The notes under the pieces are model-generated. The model searched no databases. It saw only the letters and a list, made by a program, of their open reading frames with translations, and was not told the origin of the DNA. Below are positions 21,885-31,305 of a stretch of 39,969 bases of DNA, piece after piece (positions within the stretch are counted from its first letter, which is position 1; each line of letters starts with the position of its first letter). The stretch is from Opitutaceae bacterium (lineage in GTDB: Bacteria; Verrucomicrobiota; Verrucomicrobiia; Opitutales; Opitutaceae). Where the stretch lies: the NCBI GenBank assembly GCA_027488595.1, contig JAIYBI010000281.1:1-39969 (forward strand). The letters run 5' to 3'. The position numbers were made by a program, and so were the translations under genes.

Positions 21885-21913
21885 TTGACAGTGAAACTCA
21901 GTCTCAACTGAAT
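21885..21913 (+). promoter_or_regulatory. candidate promoter with Fur-like 7-1-7 operator upstream of feoA
   Basis: TTGACA at 21885-21890; TGAAACT-c-AGTCTCA at 21892-21906; weak CTGAAT -10 after 17 bp. Confidence 0.4.
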
Positions 21914-21926
21914 CACGCCCGTCTCG

Positions 21927-22190
21927 ATGTCATTTTCACCCCTTCAATCCAAGCCCGTCTCCCTGCCGCTTTGCCAGCTGCCGGCGGGTTCCTCGGGCCG
22001 CGTGTGTGCGTTGAACGGTGAGCCCTCCTTTTGCCAACGTGTTCGTGAGATGGGCTTTGGCGAACGCGCCTTTGTTACCAAGGTCGGCGGCAGCGGCCCC
22101 TTTATTTGCGTAGTGAATGGCTGTCGCCTCGCCCTCAGCCACGATGCCGCCGCCCAGATCCTGATCGAGCCGATCGGCCTGCGCGCCTGA
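21927..22190 (+). CDS. feoA: FeoA-domain protein
   Basis: LCQLPAGSSGRVCALNGEPSFCQRVREMGFGERAFVTKVGGSGPFICVVNGCRLALSHDAAAQILIEP. Confidence 0.85.
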   Translation: MSFSPLQSKPVSLPLCQLPAGSSGRVCALNGEPSFCQRVREMGFGERAFVTKVGGSGPFICVVNGCRLALSHDAAAQILIEPIGLRA

Positions 22191-22220
22191 TCATTCGGGG
22201 TCGCTTCCGCCGGTTTCCAG

Positions 22221-22469
22221 ATGAGCTCCGCCGCCAACCTTGCCCAACTCGCCGTGGGTGCATCCGCCGTGGTAAAGGCCTATCCGGCCTCCAGCGTCGC
22301 CTTCACCCGCTTGCGTGAAATGGGGCTGCTGCCCGGCACCCGGGTCACGTTGATCCGCGTGGCCCCGCTCGGCGACCCGCTGGAAATCCAAGTCCGCGGC
22401 TACCGCCTCTCGCTCCGTAAATCCGAGGCTGAGCACATTCTGCTCGAGGCCCAAACGCCGGCCGCCTGA
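22221..22469 (+). CDS. feoA: FeoA-domain protein (second copy)
   Basis: LAQLAVGASAVVKAYPASSVAFTRLREMGLLPGTRVTLIRVAPLGDPLEIQVRGYRLSLRKSEAEHILLE. Confidence 0.88.
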   Translation: MSSAANLAQLAVGASAVVKAYPASSVAFTRLREMGLLPGTRVTLIRVAPLGDPLEIQVRGYRLSLRKSEAEHILLEAQTPAA

Positions 22470-22485
22470 CGAGGTCAGGCCCGCC

Positions 22486-23397
22486 TCAGCGCCCCATCGC
22501 CGCTTTGGCCGCCGCCGCCATCACGGCCACCGGCACGGAGCGGCCGGTCCAGATTTCCAGCGAACGCGCGCCTTGGTGCACCAGCATCGAGAGTCCGTTT
22601 GCGGCCGGCACGCGCCTCGACCGCGCCTCCGCTAGCAGGGCCGTCTCCGCAGGATTGTAGATCATGTCATACACTGCGTGCGGCACCGGCAGCGCACCGA
22701 GATCAATCGGGAGCGAATCGGTCGCTTTCAGTCCGGCACTCGTCGCGTTCACCACCACCGCGCCCGCCGGCAAACCCGCCGCTCCCGCCGCCACCGGATC
22801 AAAGCCGCGCAACACCGCCGCGCCCGCCAGCGGCGCGAGCATCGCCAGCAACTCGTCCCGATTCGCCCGCGTGCGATTTGCGATCCAGAGCGAAGCGCAG
22901 CCACGTTGCAGACACTCCACTGCCGCGCCGCGCGCCGCGCCCCCGGCACCGAGCAGGATCACGTTTGCCCCGGCGAGCGACACACCGAGGTCTTCCCGTA
23001 GGCCTCCCACCAGACCGTAGCCGTCGGTGTTAAAACCTTCCCAGCCGTCCTCGCGCCAGCGCAGCGTGTTGACCGCCCCCACCAGGCGCGCCGCCGGGTC
23101 AATGGCCGCGACCTGCGACACCGCCAGAATCTTGTGCGGCACGGTGAGGTTCACCCCGCGAAACCTCTTCGCGTGGAGCAGAGCCAGCGCACGCGGCAAA
23201 TCCTCCGGCGCGACCTCGAAACGATCATAACGCCAGTCCGCAAAACGTGCCTCCTCACGCGCCATCACGGCCAGCGCCGCATTATGCATCGCGGGACTCA
23301 CCGAATGCCGGATCGGATGCCCGAGCACGGCCAGCGAGGTCCCGGGCCGCGCCCAGTTCCCCAAGTCCGCCAGCGTGTAAGTGACCGAGTCTTCCAT
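22486..23397 (-). CDS. aroE: shikimate dehydrogenase
   Basis: VLGHPIRHSVSPAMHNAAL, RGVNLTVPHK, NTDGYGLVGGL, LLGAGGAARGA. Confidence 0.95.
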   Translation of the reverse strand: MEDSVTYTLADLGNWARPGTSLAVLGHPIRHSVSPAMHNAALAVMAREEARFADWRYDRFEVAPEDLPRALALLHAKRFRGVNLTVPHKILAVSQVAAIDPAARLVGAVNTLRWREDGWEGFNTDGYGLVGGLREDLGVSLAGANVILLGAGGAARGAAVECLQRGCASLWIANRTRANRDELLAMLAPLAGAAVLRGFDPVAAGAAGLPAGAVVVNATSAGLKATDSLPIDLGALPVPHAVYDMIYNPAETALLAEARSRRVPAANGLSMLVHQGARSLEIWTGRSVPVAVMAAAAKAAMGR

Positions 23398-23473
23398 AAT
23401 TCAGCCCCCCAGCAAAACCCCCGCCCTCGCAAAACAAAAGCCCGGACTGCGCGCTCTGTCGCCGCCGGCACGC

Positions 23474-24340
23474 TCACGCCGTGTTCCGCTCATACGCCGC
23501 TTCGAACTCGCCGACGAAATCGGAGAACATCAGCGCCCGGCGCTCGTCGCCCGCCGCAGCGTAGTGGTTGGCGAGATTGCGGCAGCAGCGGCACAACACC
23601 TCCCGCACCGGCGAGGGCGCGAGGTCTCCGACCGAGGGCTCCAGCCCTTGCCCGCGCAGAAACATCACCACCTCGCCCGGCGTGCGAAAGGCACCCTGCT
23701 CGAACGCATCAATGTAGAACGGCGCGCTCTCCGAAAAGCACCCCACCATAAAATGTCCCGGCAGCCCCACCGGCTCCAGTTCGAGCCCGATGCGCTGCGC
23801 CACCAGCAGATAAACGATTCCCAGCGTGATCGGCAGTCCCTTTTTCCGCACCAGCACTTCGGGCAGCAGGCTGTTCAGCGGATCGGTGTAATTCTCAGTG
23901 TTGCCACGAAAACCCTCCTCGTGAAACAGCACGCGATTGATCGCCCGGCAGCGCATGCGCACCGAGGACGGTTCGGCGATGAGCTCGCGACACCGCGCGG
24001 CGAGGCGATCAAGCGTCACCTCGCACTCGCCGAAGTCCGCCGCCGGCATCACGGTGCGGGCCAGCAGGAGCGAGCCGGTTTCCAGTTCGTAATTCAGTGA
24101 ACGGATAAATCCGCGGAACTCCGCCGCCGGATCACTGAAATGGAGTTCGTTCAGAAACCACCGCGCATGCCACGCGAGTTCGCGATGTTTTCCCTCGGCG
24201 ACGGAAACCAAAAACCGCCTCGCCACCTCCGCCCTGGCCAGAAAATGCGCCAGCAGTTGCGCCCGCACCTTTGAGTTGGTGTCGTCGAGCAGGCTGATAA
24301 AGGCCTCGCGTTCGGCGGGGCTGAAATCCGGCGCTTCCAC
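23474..24340 (-). CDS. SirB1-like transglutaminase-family protein
   Basis: INRVLFHEEGFRGNTENYTDPLNSLLPEVLVRKKGLPITLGIVYLLVAQRIGLELEPVGLPGHFMV; GTG start at 24340 inferred because the longer ORF runs through the tmRNA terminator. Confidence 0.82.
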   Translation of the reverse strand: MEAPDFSPAEREAFISLLDDTNSKVRAQLLAHFLARAEVARRFLVSVAEGKHRELAWHARWFLNELHFSDPAAEFRGFIRSLNYELETGSLLLARTVMPAADFGECEVTLDRLAARCRELIAEPSSVRMRCRAINRVLFHEEGFRGNTENYTDPLNSLLPEVLVRKKGLPITLGIVYLLVAQRIGLELEPVGLPGHFMVGCFSESAPFYIDAFEQGAFRTPGEVVMFLRGQGLEPSVGDLAPSPVREVLCRCCRNLANHYAAAGDERRALMFSDFVGEFEAAYERNTA

Positions 24341-24424
24341 TCCGCCACACCAGCATGGCCCGCTCCGCCCCGCAACCCCGAAGCAGCCGTTAATCGCGAT
24401 ATCCCAGCTCCCGCCCGCCGCGCA

Positions 24425-24461
24425 CAAAAAAACCCGCGAGCGCCTTTCGGCACCCGCGGGC
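24425..24461 (-). terminator. tmRNA Rho-independent terminator
   Basis: Minus strand CCCGCGGGTGCCGAAAGGCGCTCGCGGG followed by TTTTTTT. Confidence 0.8.
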
Positions 24462-24476
24462 TTTCTGTCGTTCAAT

Positions 24477-24832
24477 TGGTGGAGGTGGCGGGAGTTGAAC
24501 CCGCGTCCCCCTGACCTTCGCACACAGCGCCTACCCTCATAGTGCCGTTTTAAATTCGCCGCCGACCCGCGACTGCACGCGCAATGTCGTCAACTAACCC
24601 CCGGATCGAAGATACGACGCCCACACCGCGGGTGGCTCTGGGCGTTATGTCCACTGTCGTCGATCTCATCAGCTAGTGGACGTCGCTGGGAGATCGTCAC
24701 CGCACTTAGGCGGCGAGGGGCATTTCTTCGTAGGTGCCGTTTATGTTTTTTGTGAAGGATGATTTACGCGAGGCCTTCACTCGCGGAGGGCAGCCATGCA
24801 CTCCAACCAAGGGTCGAATCCAGAACACCCCC
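24477..24832 (-). ncRNA. ssrA: transfer-messenger RNA
   Basis: 5' GGGGGUGUUCUGGAUUCGAC and 3' GCGGGUUCAACUCCCGCCACCUCCACCA; 7-bp acceptor with G3-U70; tag frame ends NGTYEEMPLAA-stop. Confidence 0.95.
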
Positions 24833-25010
24833 AAAGTTTGGGAGATCTTCGGGAATCTCACCCTTGCGGGCGAGACGCGCTGACGATCTAAAAGAACGAG
24901 GGAACACCATCGCCGCCCCGACCCGGATTTGCAAGGGCCGCGTCAGATTTCTATGCGCGTCGCTCTTGCAACCCACCTTTTCTCTACAACGCGGCGCTGC
25001 TGGGACTGAA

Positions 25011-25027
25011 GCAGGCTGGAAGCCTGC
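25011..25027. repeat. short palindrome GCAGGCT-gga-AGCCTGC
   Basis: 7-bp perfect arms adjacent to the stop codon of the next gene. Confidence 0.6.
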
Positions 25028-25028
25028 G

Positions 25029-25964
25029 CTACTCGTAACGGGCGGCGCGGCCGAAATAGTTCAAGGTGAACATTTCTTTCCAGACCCGGTAGCGTCCTTC
25101 GTGGCTGATCCGGCCGTGTTCTTCGTGATCGGTCCGCGGCAGGAGAAAGCCGAGCTCGGTGTTGATGCGTTCGAGTTCGCCTTGTTGCGCGTTGATGTCG
25201 TCAAGCGGCTCGCTGGTCCAGGGCACGGCGGCAAAGGCACGGGCGCTAATACGGCTTTGGTGGCGCTTTAGCAGGGCCGGGAAGCTCCGCAGGCACGGGC
25301 GGCGATCCAAGTGCCAGTTTTCCGGGTAAAAGCCCGCAAAAGGCAGGTAATGATTGTCGGTCACCATCCGCTCACCCGAGGCAGTCGCGGAGGCGAGATG
25401 CAGGCACACTGTCACCGTGCCCATGGGCTGCGGCACGAAGGTGACTTGGAGGCGGGTGGTGTTATCCGCGTTCTGAAACAGCGAGACGCGAAGGTAGATG
25501 CTGGTGGCAACCTCGGCGCGGAGGGATTGCACCTGTTTGAAGCCGGAGGCGCGGATCTGATCGCGAAGTTTTAGGAAGCGCGCCTGCACCGGCCATTCTT
25601 CGCCTGCGCGATTGATGGTGAAGCGCGGGAAAAGCGGCAATGGGCTCACACTCATCGCATGGATGGCCAACCAGTGGTAAATGCTCTCGATTAAAAACCA
25701 GCTGATAAAAAACACCACGAACAGGCCCAAGTAAGGACGGTCGGTCCAACCAAAGTGCTGACTCACTTGAGCGAGGCCGCCGGCGAAGATACCCCAACGA
25801 AGCCAGCGGTTGACAATCGCAACCACCGGAGAGGCGAGCTGTTGATTGAGCCGCATTAGCACCAGAGAGATCACCATCGCCGGGATGAGCACCAGCACAG
25901 GCACGATTTTCTCGGGGCTGTAGGCCGACAGAGGTTCAATCGAGGATAAAAACAGTCCTGACAT
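25029..25964 (-). CDS. hypothetical membrane protein
   Basis: N-terminal TM segments then soluble domain; no family recognised. Confidence 0.7.
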   Translation of the reverse strand: MSGLFLSSIEPLSAYSPEKIVPVLVLIPAMVISLVLMRLNQQLASPVVAIVNRWLRWGIFAGGLAQVSQHFGWTDRPYLGLFVVFFISWFLIESIYHWLAIHAMSVSPLPLFPRFTINRAGEEWPVQARFLKLRDQIRASGFKQVQSLRAEVATSIYLRVSLFQNADNTTRLQVTFVPQPMGTVTVCLHLASATASGERMVTDNHYLPFAGFYPENWHLDRRPCLRSFPALLKRHQSRISARAFAAVPWTSEPLDDINAQQGELERINTELGFLLPRTDHEEHGRISHEGRYRVWKEMFTLNYFGRAARYE

Positions 25965-26086
25965 GAAGAAGATCGCAATGGGTGCGCCGAATGAGAGGGA
26001 GAATGGCGTGCGTTTTCTTCGTTAAGGAAAACGGTATTTCAGGCCTCGGGCCAGAACGTTGCCCGCGGAGGGGAGTCTGCTCAGCG

Positions 26087-27211
26087 TTAGCTAATTCGGA
26101 CCGGCATCACAACGCAGACGAAGTTCTCCAGGGTCTTAATGACGCCCGGGCTTACCTCATCTTTGATTTCAAAGTAAATCTCGTCCTTGGTGAGGGCCCG
26201 AAGCGGGTCCACGATAAACTGAGGGTTGAAGGCCACCTGCATGTCAGGACCGTTGTAGGCGATAGCCATACTTTCGTGAGCCTCGCCAAAATCGGGACTG
26301 GAGGCGCTGATTTCCAGAAGGTTATTGGAGACCTTCAGCTTTACTGAATTGCTCTTGTCCGAGCATACGAGGGCGGCGCGATGCACGCATTCATTGAACA
26401 ACTCGCGTTCAAGTTTGATGCGCTGGTGTGTTTCCTTGGGAATAACTTGTTGGTAATTTGGGTAATTGCCCTCGACCACCTTGCTGTAGAGGTAAATCGA
26501 GTCCACGAGACCGGTCTCGGGATTGTCGGCATTGATCTGGAAGGCCGCCCGGCGTTCGTTGAACGAAATTTTGAGTTTTTCTCCTTTGTCCAACATCCGC
26601 AATAATTCTGCAACTGTCTTGGCAGGCAGAATGATGCTGCCGGCTTTTTCTGCGGGAACATCAAGCTCCTTGGCGATCAACGCGAGACGCCGCCCATCGG
26701 TGGCGACGAGTGAAAGTTTACCGTCGCGGAAGTTAAAATACACGCCGTTGAGAATGTAGCGCGTCTCATCGGTGGATTGTGCGTAAGAAACGCTGCGCAA
26801 CATGGAAATGAGCTCGGCCTGCTCAAGGGAAAAGGTTTTGTCTTCGCTGAAATCAGGAAGCGGAGGGAACTCCTCCTTGCCGATGCCCATGATACGGAAA
26901 ACGGAACCGCCGGAGTTGAGTTTCACCTGGTGATTGGGCGCGGAATCGAACGACACGTCCAACTGCGGCAACTCGCGCACGATACCGGCAAGACGTTTTA
27001 CCGGGAGGGTTACGGAGCCGGTTTCCTTGACCTCGGCTTTCACCTTCACGCGGATTCCCAGGTCCAGATTCGTAGTGGTAAGAGTGATACAGTCTTTCTC
27101 GGCCTCGATCAGCACGTTGCTGAGGATCGGCATCGTGGCTTTGGAGCCGACGACGTTGAGAACCTGGGCCAGGCCGTTGCTGAAGTGGTCGCGATTGATT
27201 TTGAATTTCAT
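26087..27211 (-). CDS. dnaN: DNA polymerase III beta sliding clamp
   Basis: [38 protein letters not shown]-terminal [10 protein letters not shown]. Confidence 0.97.
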   Translation of the reverse strand: MKFKINRDHFSNGLAQVLNVVGSKATMPILSNVLIEAEKDCITLTTTNLDLGIRVKVKAEVKETGSVTLPVKRLAGIVRELPQLDVSFDSAPNHQVKLNSGGSVFRIMGIGKEEFPPLPDFSEDKTFSLEQAELISMLRSVSYAQSTDETRYILNGVYFNFRDGKLSLVATDGRRLALIAKELDVPAEKAGSIILPAKTVAELLRMLDKGEKLKISFNERRAAFQINADNPETGLVDSIYLYSKVVEGNYPNYQQVIPKETHQRIKLERELFNECVHRAALVCSDKSNSVKLKVSNNLLEISASSPDFGEAHESMAIAYNGPDMQVAFNPQFIVDPLRALTKDEIYFEIKDEVSPGVIKTLENFVCVVMPVRIS

Positions 27212-27469
27212 GAAAGGGGCGTGTGTCGGTCTGGAGGAGAGAAACGAGTTTTGAACAAAGGTGAATTAAAACCTAACTTGGATATATAAAACAGTCTTAA
27301 TCTTATAGGTGGTGGATAAGTCTAACAAGCGGGCGCTTTAGCTCTGAAAAACGGCAGGTCAAACAGGCCAAATAAAAATCGGGTTTCGACCGGCAAGGAG
27401 CAGCTTGTTCGCAAGGGGAAAGTTGCTGGCTCCTATGCGCAGGTTTGTTCACCGGGTCATTCACGGTGA

Positions 27470-28360
27470 TTACAAGGGCGGGTTGGAATCGAGAGGTAGA
27501 GGTTTCGGAATGGTTTTGGTGCGAAAATGGTTAACAAGCCCGATGACGATGTAACTCAGGCAACAAGCGAGCATCCCGTATTCTTTGAAACGAAAAACTG
27601 CCGCCCCTACTGCCACGAGAATAATCCAGGTGGTGAGTTTGGTGCGCGTGCGCAAATCAATGGTTTTGCCGCTCGGATAGCGCACCGTGCTCACCATGAG
27701 CACTGCGATCAACAAAAGCAGGGGAGGAAGGGCAAGGGCCCAGCGATGGAGGGAGTGATCGCGCTCGGCTAGGTTAAGCAGGAAAAGCACAAGCGCTGCG
27801 ACAGTGCCGGCGGCGGCCGGCACAGGCAAACCGACAAAGTCCTTGTTGGTTTTAACGCCGGGTTTTTGGAGCAGAGGATGGGTTATGACATTAAAACGGG
27901 CGAGTCTCACTGCCGCGGCGAGCAGGTAAATGAAACCGAGGAGCCCCCCCAAACCGAGCAATTCCGGTTCACCCTTCGTCGGCGAAAGGATCAGAAAATA
28001 AACCAGCAGAGCGGGCGCCAACCCAAAGGAAACCACGTCTGCGATGGAGTCGAACTCGGCACCAAACAACGACTCGCGACCCCCCATGCGAGCGAGCCGG
28101 CCATCGAGAGCGTCAAAACCCATTGCGAGAAAGATGTAAGTCACCGCCCATTTGAAATCGCTGATTGCAGCGGCAGAGAGACCCTCGGTGTCGCGCATGG
28201 CGTAGTTTGCCTCAATGCAGCGCAAGCAAGCCGAGAAACCGCAAAAGAGGTTTCCCGCCGTCATCAAGTTGGGCAGAAAGTAAATGCGACTGGCGTGACT
28301 GGGATCGAGCGGTGGCTCGTAGTCATCATCGAGCTGCGGCATACTGGAAGGCTTTGACAT
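27470..28360 (-). CDS. pssA: CDP-diacylglycerol--serine O-phosphatidyltransferase
   Basis: FLPNLMTAGNLFCGF and CDP-alcohol phosphotransferase motif DALDGRLARMGGRESLFGAEFDSIAD. Confidence 0.92.
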   Translation of the reverse strand: MSKPSSMPQLDDDYEPPLDPSHASRIYFLPNLMTAGNLFCGFSACLRCIEANYAMRDTEGLSAAAISDFKWAVTYIFLAMGFDALDGRLARMGGRESLFGAEFDSIADVVSFGLAPALLVYFLILSPTKGEPELLGLGGLLGFIYLLAAAVRLARFNVITHPLLQKPGVKTNKDFVGLPVPAAAGTVAALVLFLLNLAERDHSLHRWALALPPLLLLIAVLMVSTVRYPSGKTIDLRTRTKLTTWIILVAVGAAVFRFKEYGMLACCLSYIVIGLVNHFRTKTIPKPLPLDSNPPL

Positions 28361-28429
28361 GGCGGAAAAGGGAAACGGCTGAGGGATGTGAGGGACGAGG
28401 GAAAACGATGAAATCTCAGGCCTGAAGAC

Positions 28430-28783
28430 TTACTTGGTCAGGGATTCGAGGTATTTCCAAAACTTGGAATGTTGCTCGACAAGCTGGGTTTCGGAAACAG
28501 GGAGCCGATTGCGCAAAAGAAAATCCTCCAGGGAGTGATGATGCAGAATGTAGAGAACGTGGAGAACCTCCTCGCCGCGCACTTCGAAGTAATAACGCAG
28601 GGTATCGCCACGCAGCCGGTAGAGAGTCAGGCCGCCGCGCACAAAGCGATCGAGCGGCTCGCGAGGGTGGGCAAGAGCCTCGGGTTTGAGCGTGCTGATG
28701 GGCTCGATGGCATCCAACTGCACCAAAGGATCGAGTTTTTTAAGTTCACCCAGAGCCTGAGCGGAAAAAGTAACCTGAAACAT
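28430..28783 (-). CDS. RelE/ParE-fold toxin-like protein, apparently without adjacent antitoxin
   Basis: MFQVTFSAQALGELKKLDPLVQLDAIEPISTLK...VRGGLTLYRLRGDTLRYYFEVRGEEVLHVLYIL. Confidence 0.6.
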   Translation of the reverse strand: MFQVTFSAQALGELKKLDPLVQLDAIEPISTLKPEALAHPREPLDRFVRGGLTLYRLRGDTLRYYFEVRGEEVLHVLYILHHHSLEDFLLRNRLPVSETQLVEQHSKFWKYLESLTK

Positions 28784-28923
28784 AGCCGCGCAGCGTGGGC
28801 GAGTGACGGAGTGCCAGCAAGCCCCGCGTGGCGGATGCGGGGACGGACGCTCCGGGGCATACCGGTGACAGGCTTTCACGTTGCGGCACTCCGGGCGGTG
28901 GCCAACTTCACGGACGCATTCGT

Positions 28924-31305
28924 ATGCGGTCTTCCTTCAGCATTTTCTTCGCTTTGTTTTTTCTCGGGTTAGGCGTGCATGCTTCCGGGGCGAATCCCGC
29001 AGCGCAGGACGATACGATCAGTCTGGATATTCCGGTGCTGGTGGCGGGTTATGGAGCAGAGTTTTTTGAGGAGACGGCACGGGAGTTTTCAAAACTTCGC
29101 CCCGGAGTGAAGGTTCACCTCTATGGCGATCCGCGCATCAACGACAAGGTTCGCACCCGGGTGATGGCGGGTGATTGGCCGGATGCGAGCGACGCGGTTC
29201 TTCTCTACCCACGTTTGATCGAGGCGGGGCGAATTCTCGACCTGGGTCCGGCTCTCGACGGGCCGAATTGGGAAGGCGACGCCCGCTGGCGCGATACCTT
29301 TCGCCCCGGAGTGCTCGACCGTTGGGCGATCCCGGGAAAACAGGAGGGCACCGCGGTGTATGGGGTGCCTTTTGCCCATGCAGTGTGGACGATCTTTTAT
29401 GACAAAGCCCTTTTTAGCCGTAATGGCTGGGAGGTTCCCCGAACCTGGGATGAGTTTTTCACCCTCTGCGAAACAATGCAGCAGGCCGGAGTCGCGCCGC
29501 TCTCGCTACCGGGCGTCACGATGCGCTATGGCGACGCGCTCCTGCGCGCGGCCCATTACAACCTCGTGGGACCGGAAGGCTATGCGGCCTACCACGCACT
29601 CGCGACGGGGGCCCGAACCGATGCACGGTTTATCCGCGCCGCCGAAGTGCTGCGCCGAACCGCCACGCGTCATCTGGTGCGTGGCTGGGAGGGCATGACC
29701 CACACGGCGGCGCAAATGGCATTCCTTGACGGGCGGTGTGCGATGACGCTCTCCGCTTCCTGGTTCGCCAACGAAATGCGCGGACGTCTGCCGGCGGGCT
29801 TTGAATTGGGGGCGATGAACCTGCCGGTTTTTTCCGACGGTATCACGCTTGTGGATACGGTTCAGGCCCAAAGCGGATACTACTTTGTTTTCCAAACCGG
29901 TGACGCGGCGCGGGAGCGGGCGGCGGTGGATTTTTTTCGGTTTATGACCTCGCGGGAGCGGGTGAAGCGCTTTGCGCAGATGGCCGACGCGCCGGTGGCG
30001 TTGCGCGCGGCCTGTCCGGATGATTACTCGCCGCGCATGGTGGACACGGCGGCGCTGCTGGCCCGCAGCCCAGGCGCCTTCGACGCCGCACCGGCCACGG
30101 CTTCAGCGGCTCAGGCAACCCTGGCACAGGCGCTGACCAATGCGCGCTACGAGTTGATGACAGGAAGGATCACGGCCGAGGAGTTCGGCGCGCGTTTGGA
30201 GGCGGCGGCCGGCACGGAGCGGGCGCGGCGCGTGAATCCGGATTATGTGGAGAACCGTCACGGCGCAGTGGCGGCGGGTTTGCTGGCATTGCTTTGCGGC
30301 CTGTTTGCGTGGCTGGTCTGGCCGCGCCGGAGACGCGGCGGGCCCGCCGGGATTCGGGAGGACGGAAGAGAGCCGGAGCATCTCGGTCCCCTGCCCGCTC
30401 GCTTCGGTGCAGTTTTTGTCGGACCGGCGCTGGGAGTTTATGCTGCTTTTGTGCTGGTGCCTGGGCTGGCCGCTTTTGGTTGGGCGCTGACGCGCTGGGA
30501 CGGTTTTGGAACCAAAGCCTGGGCGGGCCTTGGTAACTTCCGCTGGCTGTTGCTGGAGAGTGACGTGTTTTGGGGCGCGCTGAGGAACAACCTGTTTTTA
30601 ATGCTGGTGCCGCCGCTGGTGGTGGTGCCGGTGGCGTTGGGCATGGCGGCGTTTATTCAACGCGGAAACCGGGGGGCGGGAGTGTTTCGAGTGGTGTTGC
30701 TGTTCCCGAATCTGTTGGGCGGTATCGCGGCGGCGTTGATCTGGTTGGCGGCCTACGAGCCGGCGAGTGGCTTCGTGAATGCGGGACTCGTGGCATTGGG
30801 CGACGGACTGGCGGCGGCGGGTGGGCCGGTGGCGGTGAGCGGCTGGTTGCGGGGATTCGCCGGGCATGCGTGGCTGGCGCAGGAGAACCTGTATTGGTCG
30901 CTGGTTCCGATTTACCTCTGGATGGCCTGCGGTTTCAACCTGGTGCTTTATCTGGCGGCAATGCAGGGCGTGCCGGCGGAGCTTTATGAGGCGGCGGAGT
31001 TGGACGGGGCCTCGCCGGTCCGGCAGTTTTTCACGATTACCCTGCCTCTGATTCGCGAGGTGCTGGTGATCTCGGCGGTGTTTTTGATCATCGGCGGACT
31101 CAATGCGTTCGAGCTGGTATGGCTGTTGACCGCGCAGGATCCGGCGGCGGGCGTGCATACGCTTGGAACGTTCATGGTGGGCACGCTGTTCACGGAGTTT
31201 CAGGTCGGACGCGCAGCGGCGATCGCGGTGTTGTTGTTCGTGCTGGTGCTGGCGGCATGTGTGGCATTGCTACGGGTGACGCGAAGGGAGGCGGTCGAGC
31301 TGTGA
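28924..31305 (+). CDS. fusion of extracellular sugar substrate-binding protein and MalF-like ABC permease
   Basis: N-terminal signal and SBP (SLDIPVLVAGYGAEFFEETAREFSKLRPGVKVHLYGDP...), C-terminal permease with EAAELDGASPVRQFFTITLPLIREV. Confidence 0.88.
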   Translation: MRSSFSIFFALFFLGLGVHASGANPAAQDDTISLDIPVLVAGYGAEFFEETAREFSKLRPGVKVHLYGDPRINDKVRTRVMAGDWPDASDAVLLYPRLIEAGRILDLGPALDGPNWEGDARWRDTFRPGVLDRWAIPGKQEGTAVYGVPFAHAVWTIFYDKALFSRNGWEVPRTWDEFFTLCETMQQAGVAPLSLPGVTMRYGDALLRAAHYNLVGPEGYAAYHALATGARTDARFIRAAEVLRRTATRHLVRGWEGMTHTAAQMAFLDGRCAMTLSASWFANEMRGRLPAGFELGAMNLPVFSDGITLVDTVQAQSGYYFVFQTGDAARERAAVDFFRFMTSRERVKRFAQMADAPVALRAACPDDYSPRMVDTAALLARSPGAFDAAPATASAAQATLAQALTNARYELMTGRITAEEFGARLEAAAGTERARRVNPDYVENRHGAVAAGLLALLCGLFAWLVWPRRRRGGPAGIREDGREPEHLGPLPARFGAVFVGPALGVYAAFVLVPGLAAFGWALTRWDGFGTKAWAGLGNFRWLLLESDVFWGALRNNLFLMLVPPLVVVPVALGMAAFIQRGNRGAGVFRVVLLFPNLLGGIAAALIWLAAYEPASGFVNAGLVALGDGLAAAGGPVAVSGWLRGFAGHAWLAQENLYWSLVPIYLWMACGFNLVLYLAAMQGVPAELYEAAELDGASPVRQFFTITLPLIREVLVISAVFLIIGGLNAFELVWLLTAQDPAAGVHTLGTFMVGTLFTEFQVGRAAAIAVLLFVLVLAACVALLRVTRREAVEL

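Noticed and set aside
24276-24542. 88-aa ORF WWRWRELNPRPPDLRTQ
   Set aside because: Typical spurious translation across the tRNA-like domain of tmRNA
27311-27319. oriC call based on TTATCCACC
   Set aside because: A single near-consensus DnaA box is not enough; no cluster and no dnaA in the window
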